Part shown: positions 33,926 through 44,434 of the stretch, one piece after another
Position numbering within the stretch: position 1 is the stretch's first letter
How the letters are laid out: each line of letters opens with the position of its first letter
Assembly: GCF_033406955.1 (NCBI RefSeq)
Contig: NZ_CP137734.1
Coordinates: 7,626,001-7,690,000 of the forward strand
Direction: 5' to 3'
Source of the DNA: Streptomyces violaceoruber
Lineage (GTDB): Bacteria; Actinomycetota; Actinomycetes; Streptomycetales; Streptomycetaceae
DNA: 64,000 bases
Translations under genes and position numbers: made by a program
Notes under the pieces: model-generated
The model's input: the letters and a program-made list of their open reading frames with translations, nothing else
Databases searched by the model: none
What the model was told of the DNA's origin: nothing

Positions 33926-36066
33926 GCGCCGAGCCGGACGGGCCGGAGGACAGACTGCGGCGGTTCGCGACGATCTGGAGCCGGGCCGTGTTCCCGGTGA
34001 CCTCGACGTCGTCCACCCGGCCCGAGTTCGAGGCGGAACTGCTGCCGCTGGCCCGCCGGCTGAGCGGCGTGCTGCGCGCCCGCGCCTTCGACGCGGAGGA
34101 GGCCAGGGCCGTCGGCGCCGCCCTCGTCGACGTGCACTGCACCGACCCCGACGCGCTCTCCCGGACGCTGGACTGCGTCGACGCCTACCTGGTGCTCTAC
34201 TGCGGCGGGGACGGCGACCCGGAGGACCTGCGGGCTCGTTCGGCGCGGCTCCAGCACGCGATGGCGGCCGGGTTCGCCGGGGCACTGCGCGCCCGTACCC
34301 TCGCCGAGCAGGAGGCCATCGCGCAGGCCGCCCTGAAGGCGCAGGGAGTGGTGGCCGAGGCCCTGCACGCCAGCGAGGCCCGCTTCCGCGCGGTCTTCGA
34401 GGGCGCCGCCATAGGCATCGGCATCGCCGACCTGGACGGCAACGTCCTCCAGGTCAACGAGGCGTTGATGCGCATGTTCGGCATCGCCGACCCCACGCTG
34501 GGCGGGCGCCGGGCCACCGAGTGGACGCACCCCGACGACGCCCCGCAGACCTGGCGGCTCTACGAGGAGCTGGTGCGCGGCGAGCGCGAGCACTACCACG
34601 TGGAGAAGGCCTTCTACCGGCCCGACGGCACCGTCCTGTGGACCAACCTCACCGTCTCCCTGCTGCGCGACGCCGACGGCACCCCGCAGTACCAGCTCGC
34701 GCTGATGGAGGACACCACCGAACGGCGGCTGCTCAACCTGCGACTGCGCTACGAGGCCACGCACGACGCGCTGACCGGCCTGCCCAACCGCAGCTTCTTC
34801 TTCGAACGCCTGGAGAAGGCCCTGAACGCGGGCCCGGGCCAACGCTTCGGCCTGTGCTACCTCGACCTCGACGGTTTCAAGACCGTCAACGACAGCCTCG
34901 GCCACGCGGCCGGCGACCGGCTGCTGGTGGAGGTCGCCGACCGCCTCCAGGCCTGCGCCACCGCGCCCGGCGAGATGGTGGCCCGGCTGGGCGGCGACGA
35001 GTTCGTGGCGCTCACCACCGGACCGGACACCCGGCACGAGGTCGACGAGCTGGCCGGACGCATCATGAACGCGCTGCTCGCCCCGGTCAGCGTCGACGGC
35101 CGGGAACTGACCGTGCGCGGCAGCATCGGCATCGTCGAGGGCCCGGCGGGCGAGCGCAGCCCGGCCGAGGTGCTGCGCAGCGCCGACATCACCATGTACC
35201 GGGCCAAGTCGGCGGGCGGCAACCGCTTCGAGCTGGCCGACCCGGAGGCCGACGCCCGTGTCATCACCCGGCACGGGCTGACCACCGCGCTGCCCGCCGC
35301 CCTGGAGCGCGGCGAGTTCTTCATCGAGTACCAGCCGCTGGTCCACCTCGGCGACGGCAGTGTGCGCGGCGCCGAGGCGCTGGTGCGCTGGTTGCACCCG
35401 CAGCACGGGGTGCTCGGCCCCGACCGCTTCATCCCGCTCGCCGAGCACACGGGGCTGATCGTGCCGCTGGGCCGCTGGGTCCTGGAGCAGTCCGTGCGGC
35501 AGGCCCGCGTCTGGCGGGAGCGGTACGGCGAGAGCGGCGCCGCGGGCCCGCTGCGCATCAACGTCAACCTCTCGCCCTGCCAGCTCACCCACCCCGGCCT
35601 GGTCCAGGACACCGTGGAGATCCTGGAGCGGACCGGCGTCGCGCCCGACGCGCTGTGCCTGGAGGTGACCGAGTCGGCGCTGATCGGCGCCGACGACGAC
35701 CTGCTGAAGCCGCTGCGCCGGCTGGCCGAGATGGGCGTCGACATCGCCCTGGACGACTTCGGCACCGGCTACTCCAACCTCGCCAACCTGCGCCGGCTGC
35801 CGGTGAGCGTCCTCAAGCTGGACCGCTCGTTCACGCAGAGCATGCAGCAGTTCCCGGCCGACCCCGTCGACCTGAAGATCGTAGAAGGGATCGTCGCCCT
35901 GGCCCACAGCCTGGACCTCGCGGTCACCGTGGAGGGCGTGGAGACCGGCGCCCAGGCGGAGCAACTGCGCATACTGGGCTGCGACACGGCCCAGGGCTGG
36001 TACTACGCCCGCCCGGGCCCGCCGGATCGGCTGCACGAACTGGCCCTGGTGGACGCGACGGGCTGA
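33922..36066 (+). CDS. rmdA: PAS-GGDEF-EAL c-di-GMP turnover enzyme RmdA
   Basis: A 714-aa cytoplasmic protein started at GTG 33922. The N-terminal helical region (about 1-150) is followed by PAS (about 155-270). GGDEF (about 285-440) has an intact LGGDEFVAL motif. EAL (about 455-705) has GAEALVRWLHP plus the metal and catalytic stretches LEVTESALI, DDFGTGYSNL and KLDRSF. Both catalytic domains look intact, so it could make and degrade c-di-GMP. From memory, the S. coelicolor counterpart (RmdA, SCO0928) is a phosphodiesterase needed for normal morphological differentiation. It is coupled to the upstream methyltransferase gene. Confidence 0.88.
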   Translation: MSAEPDGPEDRLRRFATIWSRAVFPVTSTSSTRPEFEAELLPLARRLSGVLRARAFDAEEARAVGAALVDVHCTDPDALSRTLDCVDAYLVLYCGGDGDPEDLRARSARLQHAMAAGFAGALRARTLAEQEAIAQAALKAQGVVAEALHASEARFRAVFEGAAIGIGIADLDGNVLQVNEALMRMFGIADPTLGGRRATEWTHPDDAPQTWRLYEELVRGEREHYHVEKAFYRPDGTVLWTNLTVSLLRDADGTPQYQLALMEDTTERRLLNLRLRYEATHDALTGLPNRSFFFERLEKALNAGPGQRFGLCYLDLDGFKTVNDSLGHAAGDRLLVEVADRLQACATAPGEMVARLGGDEFVALTTGPDTRHEVDELAGRIMNALLAPVSVDGRELTVRGSIGIVEGPAGERSPAEVLRSADITMYRAKSAGGNRFELADPEADARVITRHGLTTALPAALERGEFFIEYQPLVHLGDGSVRGAEALVRWLHPQHGVLGPDRFIPLAEHTGLIVPLGRWVLEQSVRQARVWRERYGESGAAGPLRINVNLSPCQLTHPGLVQDTVEILERTGVAPDALCLEVTESALIGADDDLLKPLRRLAEMGVDIALDDFGTGYSNLANLRRLPVSVLKLDRSFTQSMQQFPADPVDLKIVEGIVALAHSLDLAVTVEGVETGAQAEQLRILGCDTAQGWYYARPGPPDRLHELALVDATG

Positions 36067-36097
36067 GCGGGGCCACCGCCCGGCTCACGGCCTGTGA

Positions 36098-36137
36098 CGG
36101 GCGGCTCGGACGACGGGGTCGTGCGGGCCGCCGCCCG
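36098..36137. terminator. possible hairpin terminator between rmdA and a LysR gene
   Basis: An 8-bp stem (36098-36105 with 36130-36137) has a long 24-nt loop and lies between convergent genes. The element ccgcccggctca occurs twice here as a direct repeat. Confidence 0.4.
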
Positions 36138-36153
36138 GCTCAAGCCCCGCCGC

Positions 36154-36990
36154 TCAAGCACCGTTACGGGCCGCTTCGGCGACCTCCGCGGCCACCCGGA
36201 CCAGGGCCGCGGTCGCCGTCGAGCGGGACCGTTCGGGCCAGGCGAGGGCCAGGACGACCGGCGGCGCCTCCGGGACCGGGCGATAGACGACGCCCGGCCT
36301 CGGGTAGCGGGCGGTCACCGACGCGGGCAGCAGGGTGACGACCTTGCCGAGGGAGACCGCCGTGAGCACCTGGGCCAGGTCGTCGTGGCCGCGCCGGGCC
36401 TCGTCGATGTGCCGCTCCACGCTGCCCGCGTCGAGGCCGAGGTCGGCCAGCTCCAGCCGGTCGCGGGCGGCGAGCGGGTGGTCCGCGGCGAGGACGGCGA
36501 CGCGCGGTTCGGCGGCCAGTGTCTCGGTGTCGAGGCCGGTGCCGTCGAACGGCGCGTGGACCAGGGCGACGTCCGCCTCGCCGGCACGCAGCAGCCGCGG
36601 CTGCTCCTGCCACCCGCACAGCCGGACGGCGACCGGCACGGCATCGGGTTCCGACGCGTAGCGGGCGAGGATCGGCTCCAGCAGCCCCGCGTCCCCGTCG
36701 GCCTTCACGGCCAGCACCAGCTTCGGTCCCTCGGCCGCGCGCCGGGCCCGCCGCCCGGCCGCTTCCAGCGCGTCCAGCGCGACGCGCGCCTCGGCGAGCA
36801 GCACGTCCCCGGCCGGGGTCCGGGCGACCCTGTGGGTGGTCCGCTCGAACAGGGTGACACCCAGCTCGGCCTCCAGCCGGCGGATCGCCCTGGACAGCGG
36901 CGGCGGGGAGATGCCCAGCCGCTCGGCGGCCCGCGCGAAGTTCAGCTCCTCGGCGACCGCCACGAAGTAGCGCAGGGAACGCGACTCCAT
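36154..36990 (-). CDS. LysR-family regulator
   Basis: A 278-aa LTTR. The N-terminal HTH is LRYFVAVAEELNFARAAERL, then the wing LERRLEAELGVTLFERTT. A periplasmic-binding-type effector domain follows (about 90-278). It is divergent from an NmrA-like reductase gene (37168-38067), with a palindromic T-N11-A site between them. It most likely controls that gene. The ATG at 36990 follows GGAGGCGG. Confidence 0.92.
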   Translation of the reverse strand: MESRSLRYFVAVAEELNFARAAERLGISPPPLSRAIRRLEAELGVTLFERTTHRVARTPAGDVLLAEARVALDALEAAGRRARRAAEGPKLVLAVKADGDAGLLEPILARYASEPDAVPVAVRLCGWQEQPRLLRAGEADVALVHAPFDGTGLDTETLAAEPRVAVLAADHPLAARDRLELADLGLDAGSVERHIDEARRGHDDLAQVLTAVSLGKVVTLLPASVTARYPRPGVVYRPVPEAPPVVLALAWPERSRSTATAALVRVAAEVAEAARNGA

Positions 36991-37017
36991 GTCCCGCCTC
37001 CTCCAGTGCGCCCGGTA

Positions 37018-37032
37018 TTGCCCTCAGGGTAA
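37018..37032. promoter_or_regulatory. LysR-type binding site candidate
   Basis: ttgccctcagggtaa is an imperfect dyad containing T-N11-A, 28 bp from the lysR start codon in the divergent gap. Confidence 0.55.
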
Positions 37033-37167
37033 CAAGCGGGACCCGATCGGTCCTTCAGTTCCGGCCGCCCGGCGCACAGGATGGGAGAGCGCCGGAGAGC
37101 GAACGGCAACAGGCTCCCCGCCCGGCGCGCATCCTCTCTTCTCCTTCCCTGAACCGGAGTTGTGCTC

Positions 37168-38067
37168 GTGATCGTCATCACCACCCCGACCGGCGGAATC
37201 GGCCGGCAGGTCCTCGACAACGTCCTGGACGCCCTCGGCGCCCGGGACGACGGGCCCGCCCTGCGCGTCATCGCCCGCGATCCCGGCCGTCTCACCGCCC
37301 GGACCCGGGAGCGGGCCGAGGTGTTCCAGGGCTCGCACGCCGACCCCGAGGTCCTGGGCGCGGCCTGTGAGGGTGCCGACCAGGTGTTCTGGCTGGTGCC
37401 GCCCGCGCCCGGCGCCGACAGCGTCGAGGGCCACTTCCGGGACTTCACGCTGCCGCTGTGCGAGGTGATCGCGCGACGGGACGTGGCACGCGTAGTCGCC
37501 GTCTCCAGCCTGGGACGCGGCGTGGCGAAGGACGCCGGACCGATCTCCGCCTCGCTCGCCATGGACGACCGGATCGCGGCCACCGGCGTCCACTACCGGG
37601 CGCTGTGCCCGCCCTTCCTGATGGAGAACCTGCTCGGGCAGGCGGCCGCGCTGCGCGACACCGGCGAGTTCCGCATGGCGTACGCCGCCGACCGCGTCCT
37701 GCGGACCTGCGCGACCGCCGACATCGCCGCCACCGCCGCCCGTCTGCTCCTCGACGACTCCTGGACCGGCCGCGCCGACGTCCCGCTCGTCGGCCCCGAC
37801 GACCTCACCCCGGAGGGCATGGCCGAGGTGCTGGCCGACGTACTGGGCCGTCCGGTACGGGTACGGGAGACCACCCCGGAGGCCTACAAGGCGTCCGCCC
37901 TGCGGTTCGGGGCGAGCGAGAGCGGGGCCCAGGGCCTGGCCGACATGGCCTCGGCGATGGACGCCCAGGGCTTCTACGGCGCGGCCGAGCCCAGCACCCC
38001 GGACACCGCGTCCACGAGCTTTGGCCGCTGGTGCGAGGAGGTCCTCAGGCCGGCCACGCTCGCCTGA
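37168..38067 (+). CDS. NmrA-like / atypical SDR NAD(P)-binding protein
   Basis: Predicted 299-aa reductase-like protein. The GTG at 37168 lies 8 nt after GGAG; a GTG at 37162 is possible but too close to it. The N-terminal nucleotide-binding motif is TPTGGIGRQVL (NmrA/QOR2-type G-x-x-G-x-x-G), followed by VIARDPGRL. FWLVPPAPGAD and a central VVAVSSLGRG strand are typical of NmrA-like redox sensors or quinone reductases. It is divergent from a LysR regulator that probably controls it. The substrate is unknown. Confidence 0.88.
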   Translation: MIVITTPTGGIGRQVLDNVLDALGARDDGPALRVIARDPGRLTARTRERAEVFQGSHADPEVLGAACEGADQVFWLVPPAPGADSVEGHFRDFTLPLCEVIARRDVARVVAVSSLGRGVAKDAGPISASLAMDDRIAATGVHYRALCPPFLMENLLGQAAALRDTGEFRMAYAADRVLRTCATADIAATAARLLLDDSWTGRADVPLVGPDDLTPEGMAEVLADVLGRPVRVRETTPEAYKASALRFGASESGAQGLADMASAMDAQGFYGAAEPSTPDTASTSFGRWCEEVLRPATLA

Positions 38068-38101
38068 CGGCGGCTCCGGGCCACTGAACCGGGGCGGTCC
38101 C

Positions 38102-38986
38102 TCACCGCTCCAGCAGCATCCGCTGCAACTCCCGCGCCGCCCGCGGCGGAGCCACGTCGCTGCGGTGGGCCAGGGCGATCGTCCGGTACAGGCCGGGCCG
38201 GGCCAGCGGGGTCACCCGCAGTCCGCGTCCGGAGCGGGCGGCCACCATCCGCGGGACGACCGCCATGCCGAGCCCGGCCCTGACGAAACCCAGCACCGCG
38301 TCCATCTCCCCGCCCTCCACGGCGAAGTCCGGTTCGAACCCGGCCGAGCGGCACGCGGCCACGGTCAGCTCCCGCAGGTCGTAGCCGTGCCGGAACATCA
38401 CCAGGCGCTCCCCCTCCAGGTCGGTGATGCGCACGGCACGGCGCCCGCCGCCCGGCCGGGGCGACTCCGGGGAGGACACCACCACCAGGTCCTCCCGCAG
38501 CAGCTCCACCGTGGTCAGCGCCGGTGACGCGGTGGGCAGCGGCAGCACGACCAGGGCGAGGTCCAGCGCACCGCGCGCCAGCTCCCGCACCAGGTCGTGC
38601 GAGCCGCCCTCCTCGATCAGCAGCTGGATGCCGGGATAGCGGTCGTGGAAGGCGCGCAGCACGTCCGGGAGCAGGCCGGTGCACAGGCTCGGGGTGGCGC
38701 CCAGCCGGACCCGGCCGCGGCGCAGCTGGGCCAGCTCCAGCACCTCGTGCCGGGCGGTGTCCGCGTCCGCCAGGATGCGCCGGGCCAGCGGCAGCAGCGC
38801 CTCCCCGGCGTCGGTGAGGGTGATGTTCCCGCGCGCCCGCAGGAACAGGTCGGCGCCCAGCTCCCGCTCCAGCGCCTTGATCTGCTGCGACAGCGAGGGC
38901 TGCGCCACGTGGACCACCTCGGCGGCCCGGGTGAAGTGCCGGGTCTCGGCGACCGCCACGAAGTACTGGAGCTGTTGCAACTGCAT
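38102..38986 (-). CDS. LysR-family regulator divergent from sdhCAB
   Basis: Predicted 294-aa LTTR. The start was placed at the ATG at 38986 (MQLQQLQYFVAVAETRHF) to give the normal family N-terminus. The HTH is FTRAAEVVHVAQPSLSQQIK, followed by LGADLFLRARGNITLTDAG, and the effector domain is about 90-294. It faces the succinate dehydrogenase operon across a 95-bp gap containing a clean T-N11-A dyad. Control of sdhCAB, probably in response to a metabolite, is the likely role. Confidence 0.92.
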   Translation of the reverse strand: MQLQQLQYFVAVAETRHFTRAAEVVHVAQPSLSQQIKALERELGADLFLRARGNITLTDAGEALLPLARRILADADTARHEVLELAQLRRGRVRLGATPSLCTGLLPDVLRAFHDRYPGIQLLIEEGGSHDLVRELARGALDLALVVLPLPTASPALTTVELLREDLVVVSSPESPRPGGGRRAVRITDLEGERLVMFRHGYDLRELTVAACRSAGFEPDFAVEGGEMDAVLGFVRAGLGMAVVPRMVAARSGRGLRVTPLARPGLYRTIALAHRSDVAPPRAARELQRMLLER

Positions 38987-39006
38987 ATCGCGAGCATACG
39001 TGGTCG

Positions 39007-39021
39007 ATAGGCATTCCCTAT
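39007..39021. promoter_or_regulatory. LysR-type operator between lysR and sdhC
   Basis: ATAGG-N5-CCTAT is a perfect dyad holding the LTTR T-N11-A core. It is centred 28 bp upstream of the lysR start and about 68 bp upstream of sdhC. Confidence 0.75.
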
Positions 39022-39081
39022 GGAATCCAGGCGTTCCATGTCTTGGACCGATGAGGCATGGTCCCCGTAACGTCCTGTGAC

Positions 39082-39789
39082 ATGGCTCTGGCAACGCGGA
39101 CGGACCGACGGCCGTCCATGGCGCGCACCGTGTGGGACTCGACCGTCGGCAAGAAGACAGTGATGGCGGTCAGCGGTCTCGTCATGCTGCTCTACCTGGT
39201 CGCCCACATGATCGGGAACCTGAAGATCTACTTCGGGGTCGAGGAGTTCAACCACTACGCCCACTGGCTGCGCACGGTCGGCGAGCCGTTCATGCACTAC
39301 GAGTGGACGCTCTGGCTGATCCGCGTCGTGCTGGTGGTCGCCGTCGTCGCCCACGCCGTCTCCGCGTACCAGCTCAGCCGCCGCGACATCAAGGCGCGGC
39401 CCAGCAAGTACGTGCACAAGAAGGCCCGTTCCAGCTACGCGACGCGCACCATGCGCTGGGGCGGGATCATCCTCGGTCTGTTCATCGTCTGGCACATCCT
39501 CGACCTGACCACCGGCACCGTGCACTCCGGCGGCTTCGAGACGGGCAAGCCCTACCAGAACGTCGTGGACACCTTCTCCACCTGGTACGGCAACGTCATC
39601 TACATCGTCGCGATGCTCGCCCTCGGCCTGCACATCCAGCACGGCTTCTGGAGCGCCGCCCAGACCCTCGGCGCCGGCAGCCGGACGCGCGACCGGGCCC
39701 TGAAGACGACCGCGAACGTCCTCGCGCTGCTGCTCACGATCGGCTTCATCGCCGTACCCGTGGGCGTCATGACCGGAGTGGTGAGCTGA
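39082..39789 (+). CDS. sdhC: succinate dehydrogenase cytochrome b subunit
   Basis: A 235-aa membrane anchor of the five-helix, Sdh1/B. subtilis-like type. Histidines that could ligate haem b lie in LLYLVAHMIGNLKIY, VVAHAVSAYQ, FIVWHILDL and LGLHIQHGFW, each within a membrane helix. It passes electrons from SdhB to menaquinone. ATG 39082 was used, though it has no good Shine-Dalgarno; the ATG at 39118 is an alternative. It is the first gene of sdhCAB, with 1 bp to sdhA. It resembles mycobacterial Sdh1 rather than the four-gene sdhCDAB type. Confidence 0.9.
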   Translation: MALATRTDRRPSMARTVWDSTVGKKTVMAVSGLVMLLYLVAHMIGNLKIYFGVEEFNHYAHWLRTVGEPFMHYEWTLWLIRVVLVVAVVAHAVSAYQLSRRDIKARPSKYVHKKARSSYATRTMRWGGIILGLFIVWHILDLTTGTVHSGGFETGKPYQNVVDTFSTWYGNVIYIVAMLALGLHIQHGFWSAAQTLGAGSRTRDRALKTTANVLALLLTIGFIAVPVGVMTGVVS

Positions 39790-39790
39790 C

Positions 39791-41736
<1,946 letters not shown>

Positions 41737-41740
<4 letters not shown>

Positions 41741-42483
41741 AGCTCACCCTGCGCGTCTGGCGGCAGAAGAACGCCGACGCCGACGGCGCCATGTCCACGT
41801 ACCAGGTGGACGGAATCTCCAGCGACATGTCCTTCCTGGAGATGCTCGACACCCTCAACGAGGAGCTCATCCTCAAGGGCGAGGACCCGGTCGCCTTCGA
41901 CCACGACTGCCGCGAGGGCATCTGCGGCGCCTGCTCGCTGGTCATCAACGGCGACGCCCACGGCCCCGAGCGGACCACCACCTGCCAACTGCACATGCGG
42001 TCCTTCCAGGACGGCGACACCATCGACATCGAGCCCTGGCGGGCCTCCGCCTTCCCGGTCGTCAAGGACCTCGTCGTCGACCGCTCGGCCTTCGACCGGA
42101 TCATCCAGGCCGGCGGCTACATCACCGCGCCCACCGGGGCCGCACCGGAGGCGCACGCCACGCCGGTGCCGAAGCCGGACGCCGACCTCGCCTTCGAGCA
42201 CGCGGAGTGCATCGGCTGCGGCGCGTGCGTCGCCGCGTGCCCGAACGGGGCGGCGATGCTGTTCACGTCCGCGAAGGTGAACCACCTGAACGTCCTGCCG
42301 CAGGGCGCGCCCGAGCGGGAGACGCGGGTGCTGGACATGGTCGGGCAGATGGACGCGGAGGGCTTCGGCGGCTGCACGCTCACCGGCGAGTGCGCGACGG
42401 CGTGCCCGAAGGGCATCCCCCTGGTGTCCATCACCAGCATGAACAAGGAGTGGCTGCGGGCCACGCGCAAGGCGCAGCGGTAG
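41737..42483 (+). CDS. sdhB: succinate dehydrogenase iron-sulfur subunit
   Basis: A 248-aa protein. The N-terminal [2Fe-2S] motif is CREGICGACSLVING (about 60-73) with a downstream Cys in TTCQLH. The C-terminal part carries two ferredoxin-like clusters: CIGCGACVAACPNG, then CTLTGECATACPKGIP. It carries electrons from SdhA to SdhC. The start is coupled to the sdhA stop by ATGA. It closes the operon. Confidence 0.95.
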
Positions 42484-42519
42484 CGCCGTAGGAGTGCTGT
42501 TGCGGGTGGCCGCGGGTCC

Positions 42520-42563
42520 GTCGTGGTTGGTCGCGCAGTTTCCCGCGCCCCTTCAGGGCGCGT
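42520..42563. repeat. Streptomyces-type intergenic repeat with small dyad
   Basis: The stretch has ggttggtcgcgcagtt and then gcgccccttcagggcgc, a dyad with 7-bp arms at about 42545-42561. From memory, near-identical sequence recurs many times between genes in Streptomyces genomes. It lies about 60 bp after sdhB and may act as a terminator. Confidence 0.55.
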
Positions 42564-42764
42564 TCAGTGAACGTTCGCCGGCACAGTGCGGACGGGCGGG
42601 GTCGGGGGAGGTGCTCCCCCCGGCCCCGTCTCGCTTTCGCTCCCGGCATTCAGGAAGCGCACATCCGCGCTCCCGGCGGTCGTCATGTGCAGTACAGCCG
42701 GCGTGGGAAGAACTGGGGCGGAGCCGTCCCCACGACCACCGTTCTCACGACCAGGAGAGCACCC

Positions 42765-43535
42765 ATGACCGGCGTACTGACCGCTGACCGTCCCCCGAAG
42801 CCCGCCGCTCCCCGCCGCTACACCGTCGCCCTCGCCCGCGACGAGGACGACGTGCGGGCCGCCCAGCGGCTGCGGCACGACGTGTTCGCCGGGGAGATGG
42901 GCGCGCTGCTGGCGAGCCCGCAGCCCGGCCACGACGTCGACGCCTTCGACGCGTACTGCGACCACCTGCTCGTGCGCGAGGAGACGACCGGGCAGGTCGT
43001 CGGGACCTACCGGCTGCTGCCGCCGGAGCGCGCCGCGGTCGCCGGACGCCTGTACGCGGAGAGCGAGTTCGACCTCGCCGCACTGGACCCGATCCGGTCC
43101 TCCCTGGTCGAGGTCGGCCGGTCCTGTGTGCACCCCGACCACCGCGACGGCGCCGTCATCGGACTCGTCTGGGCCGGCATAGCCCGCTACATGACCGACC
43201 GCGGCCACGCCTGGCTGGCGGGTTGCTGCTCCCTCCCGCTCGCCGACGGCGGCGCCCTCGCCGCCGGAGCCTGGGACCGGGTGCGGACCAAGCACCTGGC
43301 GCCCGAGGAGTACCGGGTACGGCCGCTGCTGCCGTGGGTCCCCCGCCCGGCGGCGCCCGCCGCCCGCACCGAGCTGCCGGCGCTGCTGCGCGGCTACCTC
43401 CGGCTGGGCGCCTGGGTCTGCGGCGAGCCCGCGCACGACGTGGACTTCGGCGTCGCGGACCTGTATGTGCTGCTGCCGATGAACCGGGTCGACCCGCGCT
43501 ACCTGCGGCACTTCCTCTCGCTGGCACCGGCCTGA
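42765..43535 (+). CDS. olsB: ornithine N-acyltransferase, OlsB-like (GNAT fold)
   Basis: Predicted 256-aa enzyme. ATG 42765 follows CAGGAGAG. Family features are ARDEDDVRAAQRLRHDVFAGEMG at the N-terminus and LVEVGRSCVHPDHRDGAVIGLVW in the core, as in OlsB proteins. OlsB moves a 3-hydroxyacyl chain from acyl-ACP to ornithine, giving lyso-ornithine lipid. The next gene, an OlsA-type acyltransferase, starts on the last base of this stop codon. The two steps together make ornithine lipid, a phosphorus-free membrane lipid. The symbol is based on family and pairing. Confidence 0.82.
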   Translation: MTGVLTADRPPKPAAPRRYTVALARDEDDVRAAQRLRHDVFAGEMGALLASPQPGHDVDAFDAYCDHLLVREETTGQVVGTYRLLPPERAAVAGRLYAESEFDLAALDPIRSSLVEVGRSCVHPDHRDGAVIGLVWAGIARYMTDRGHAWLAGCCSLPLADGGALAAGAWDRVRTKHLAPEEYRVRPLLPWVPRPAAPAARTELPALLRGYLRLGAWVCGEPAHDVDFGVADLYVLLPMNRVDPRYLRHFLSLAPA

Positions 43536-44362
43536 TGGGCGGCTGGCTGCCCCTCGCGCCCTGCACGCCCGCCGCGTGCGTGGACCGGACCCGGGCGGCG
43601 GCGGCCGTACCGCGCGCCGTGCTGCGCCTCACCGCGGTCGCCGTGCTGCTCCTCGCCGGGATCGCCGTCGTGCTGGCCCCCTGCGGCCTGCGGCGCAGGC
43701 TGCCCGCGGTCCTGGTGCGGCGCTGGTGCCGGTGGGTGGTGCGGGCCGCGGGCGTCCGGGTCCGCGTCACGGGGGCAGCCGTCCCCCGGGGCGGGCTGCT
43801 CCTCGTCGCCAACCACGTCTCCTGGCTCGACATCCCGCTGCTGGCCGCCGTACGTCCCGCGAGGATGCTGGCCAAGAGCGAGATCGGGCGCTGGCCGGTG
43901 GCGGGCGGTCCTACGGCGCGCGCCGGGGTGCTGTTCATCGAACGGGACCGGCCGCGGGCCCTGCCGGACACGGTCGACGCGATCGCGCGGGCCCTGCGCG
44001 CGGGCGCCGCCGTGGCCGCCTTCCCCGAGGGCAGCACGTGGTGCGGACGGGCCCACGGACCCTTCCGCCGGGCGGTGTTCCAGGCCGCCCTGGACGCCGG
44101 GGTGCCGGTCCAGCCGGTCCGCATCCGCTACCGGGCCGGGGAGCGGGCGGTGAGCACGACGCCCGCGTTCGTGGGCGTGGACACGCTGCTCGCCTCCCTG
44201 TGGCGGGTGGCGTCGGCGCGCGGACTGACCGCCGAGGTGGAGGTGCGGCCCGTCGTACCGCCCGGCCGCCACCGTGACCGCCGTGCCCTGGCCCGGGCCA
44301 CCGAGTACGCGGTCCACGGTGACCAGGGGAAAGCACCTTCGAAAAGTATGTGTGCTTTGTGA
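43535..44362 (+). CDS. olsA: lyso-ornithine lipid acyltransferase, OlsA/PlsC-like
   Basis: A 275-aa membrane-bound 1-acyl-sn-glycerol-3-phosphate acyltransferase fold. An N-terminal membrane helix lies at about 32-50. Catalytic motif NHxxxxD is NHVSWLD (about 98-104). The acyl/phosphate-binding motif is FPEGSTW (about 164-170). Its ATG overlaps the TGA of the OlsB-like gene by 1 bp (TGATG), so the pair is coupled. It adds the second acyl chain to lyso-ornithine lipid; a phospholipid substrate is the alternative. Confidence 0.82.
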   Translation: MGGWLPLAPCTPAACVDRTRAAAAVPRAVLRLTAVAVLLLAGIAVVLAPCGLRRRLPAVLVRRWCRWVVRAAGVRVRVTGAAVPRGGLLLVANHVSWLDIPLLAAVRPARMLAKSEIGRWPVAGGPTARAGVLFIERDRPRALPDTVDAIARALRAGAAVAAFPEGSTWCGRAHGPFRRAVFQAALDAGVPVQPVRIRYRAGERAVSTTPAFVGVDTLLASLWRVASARGLTAEVEVRPVVPPGRHRDRRALARATEYAVHGDQGKAPSKSMCAL

Positions 44363-44434
44363 GGTTTGTGCCGTTTCCATACCGCTGGATGCGGACAACC
44401 GGAAGGCAGGCACTCGAAAGGAGGGTGATGGCAG

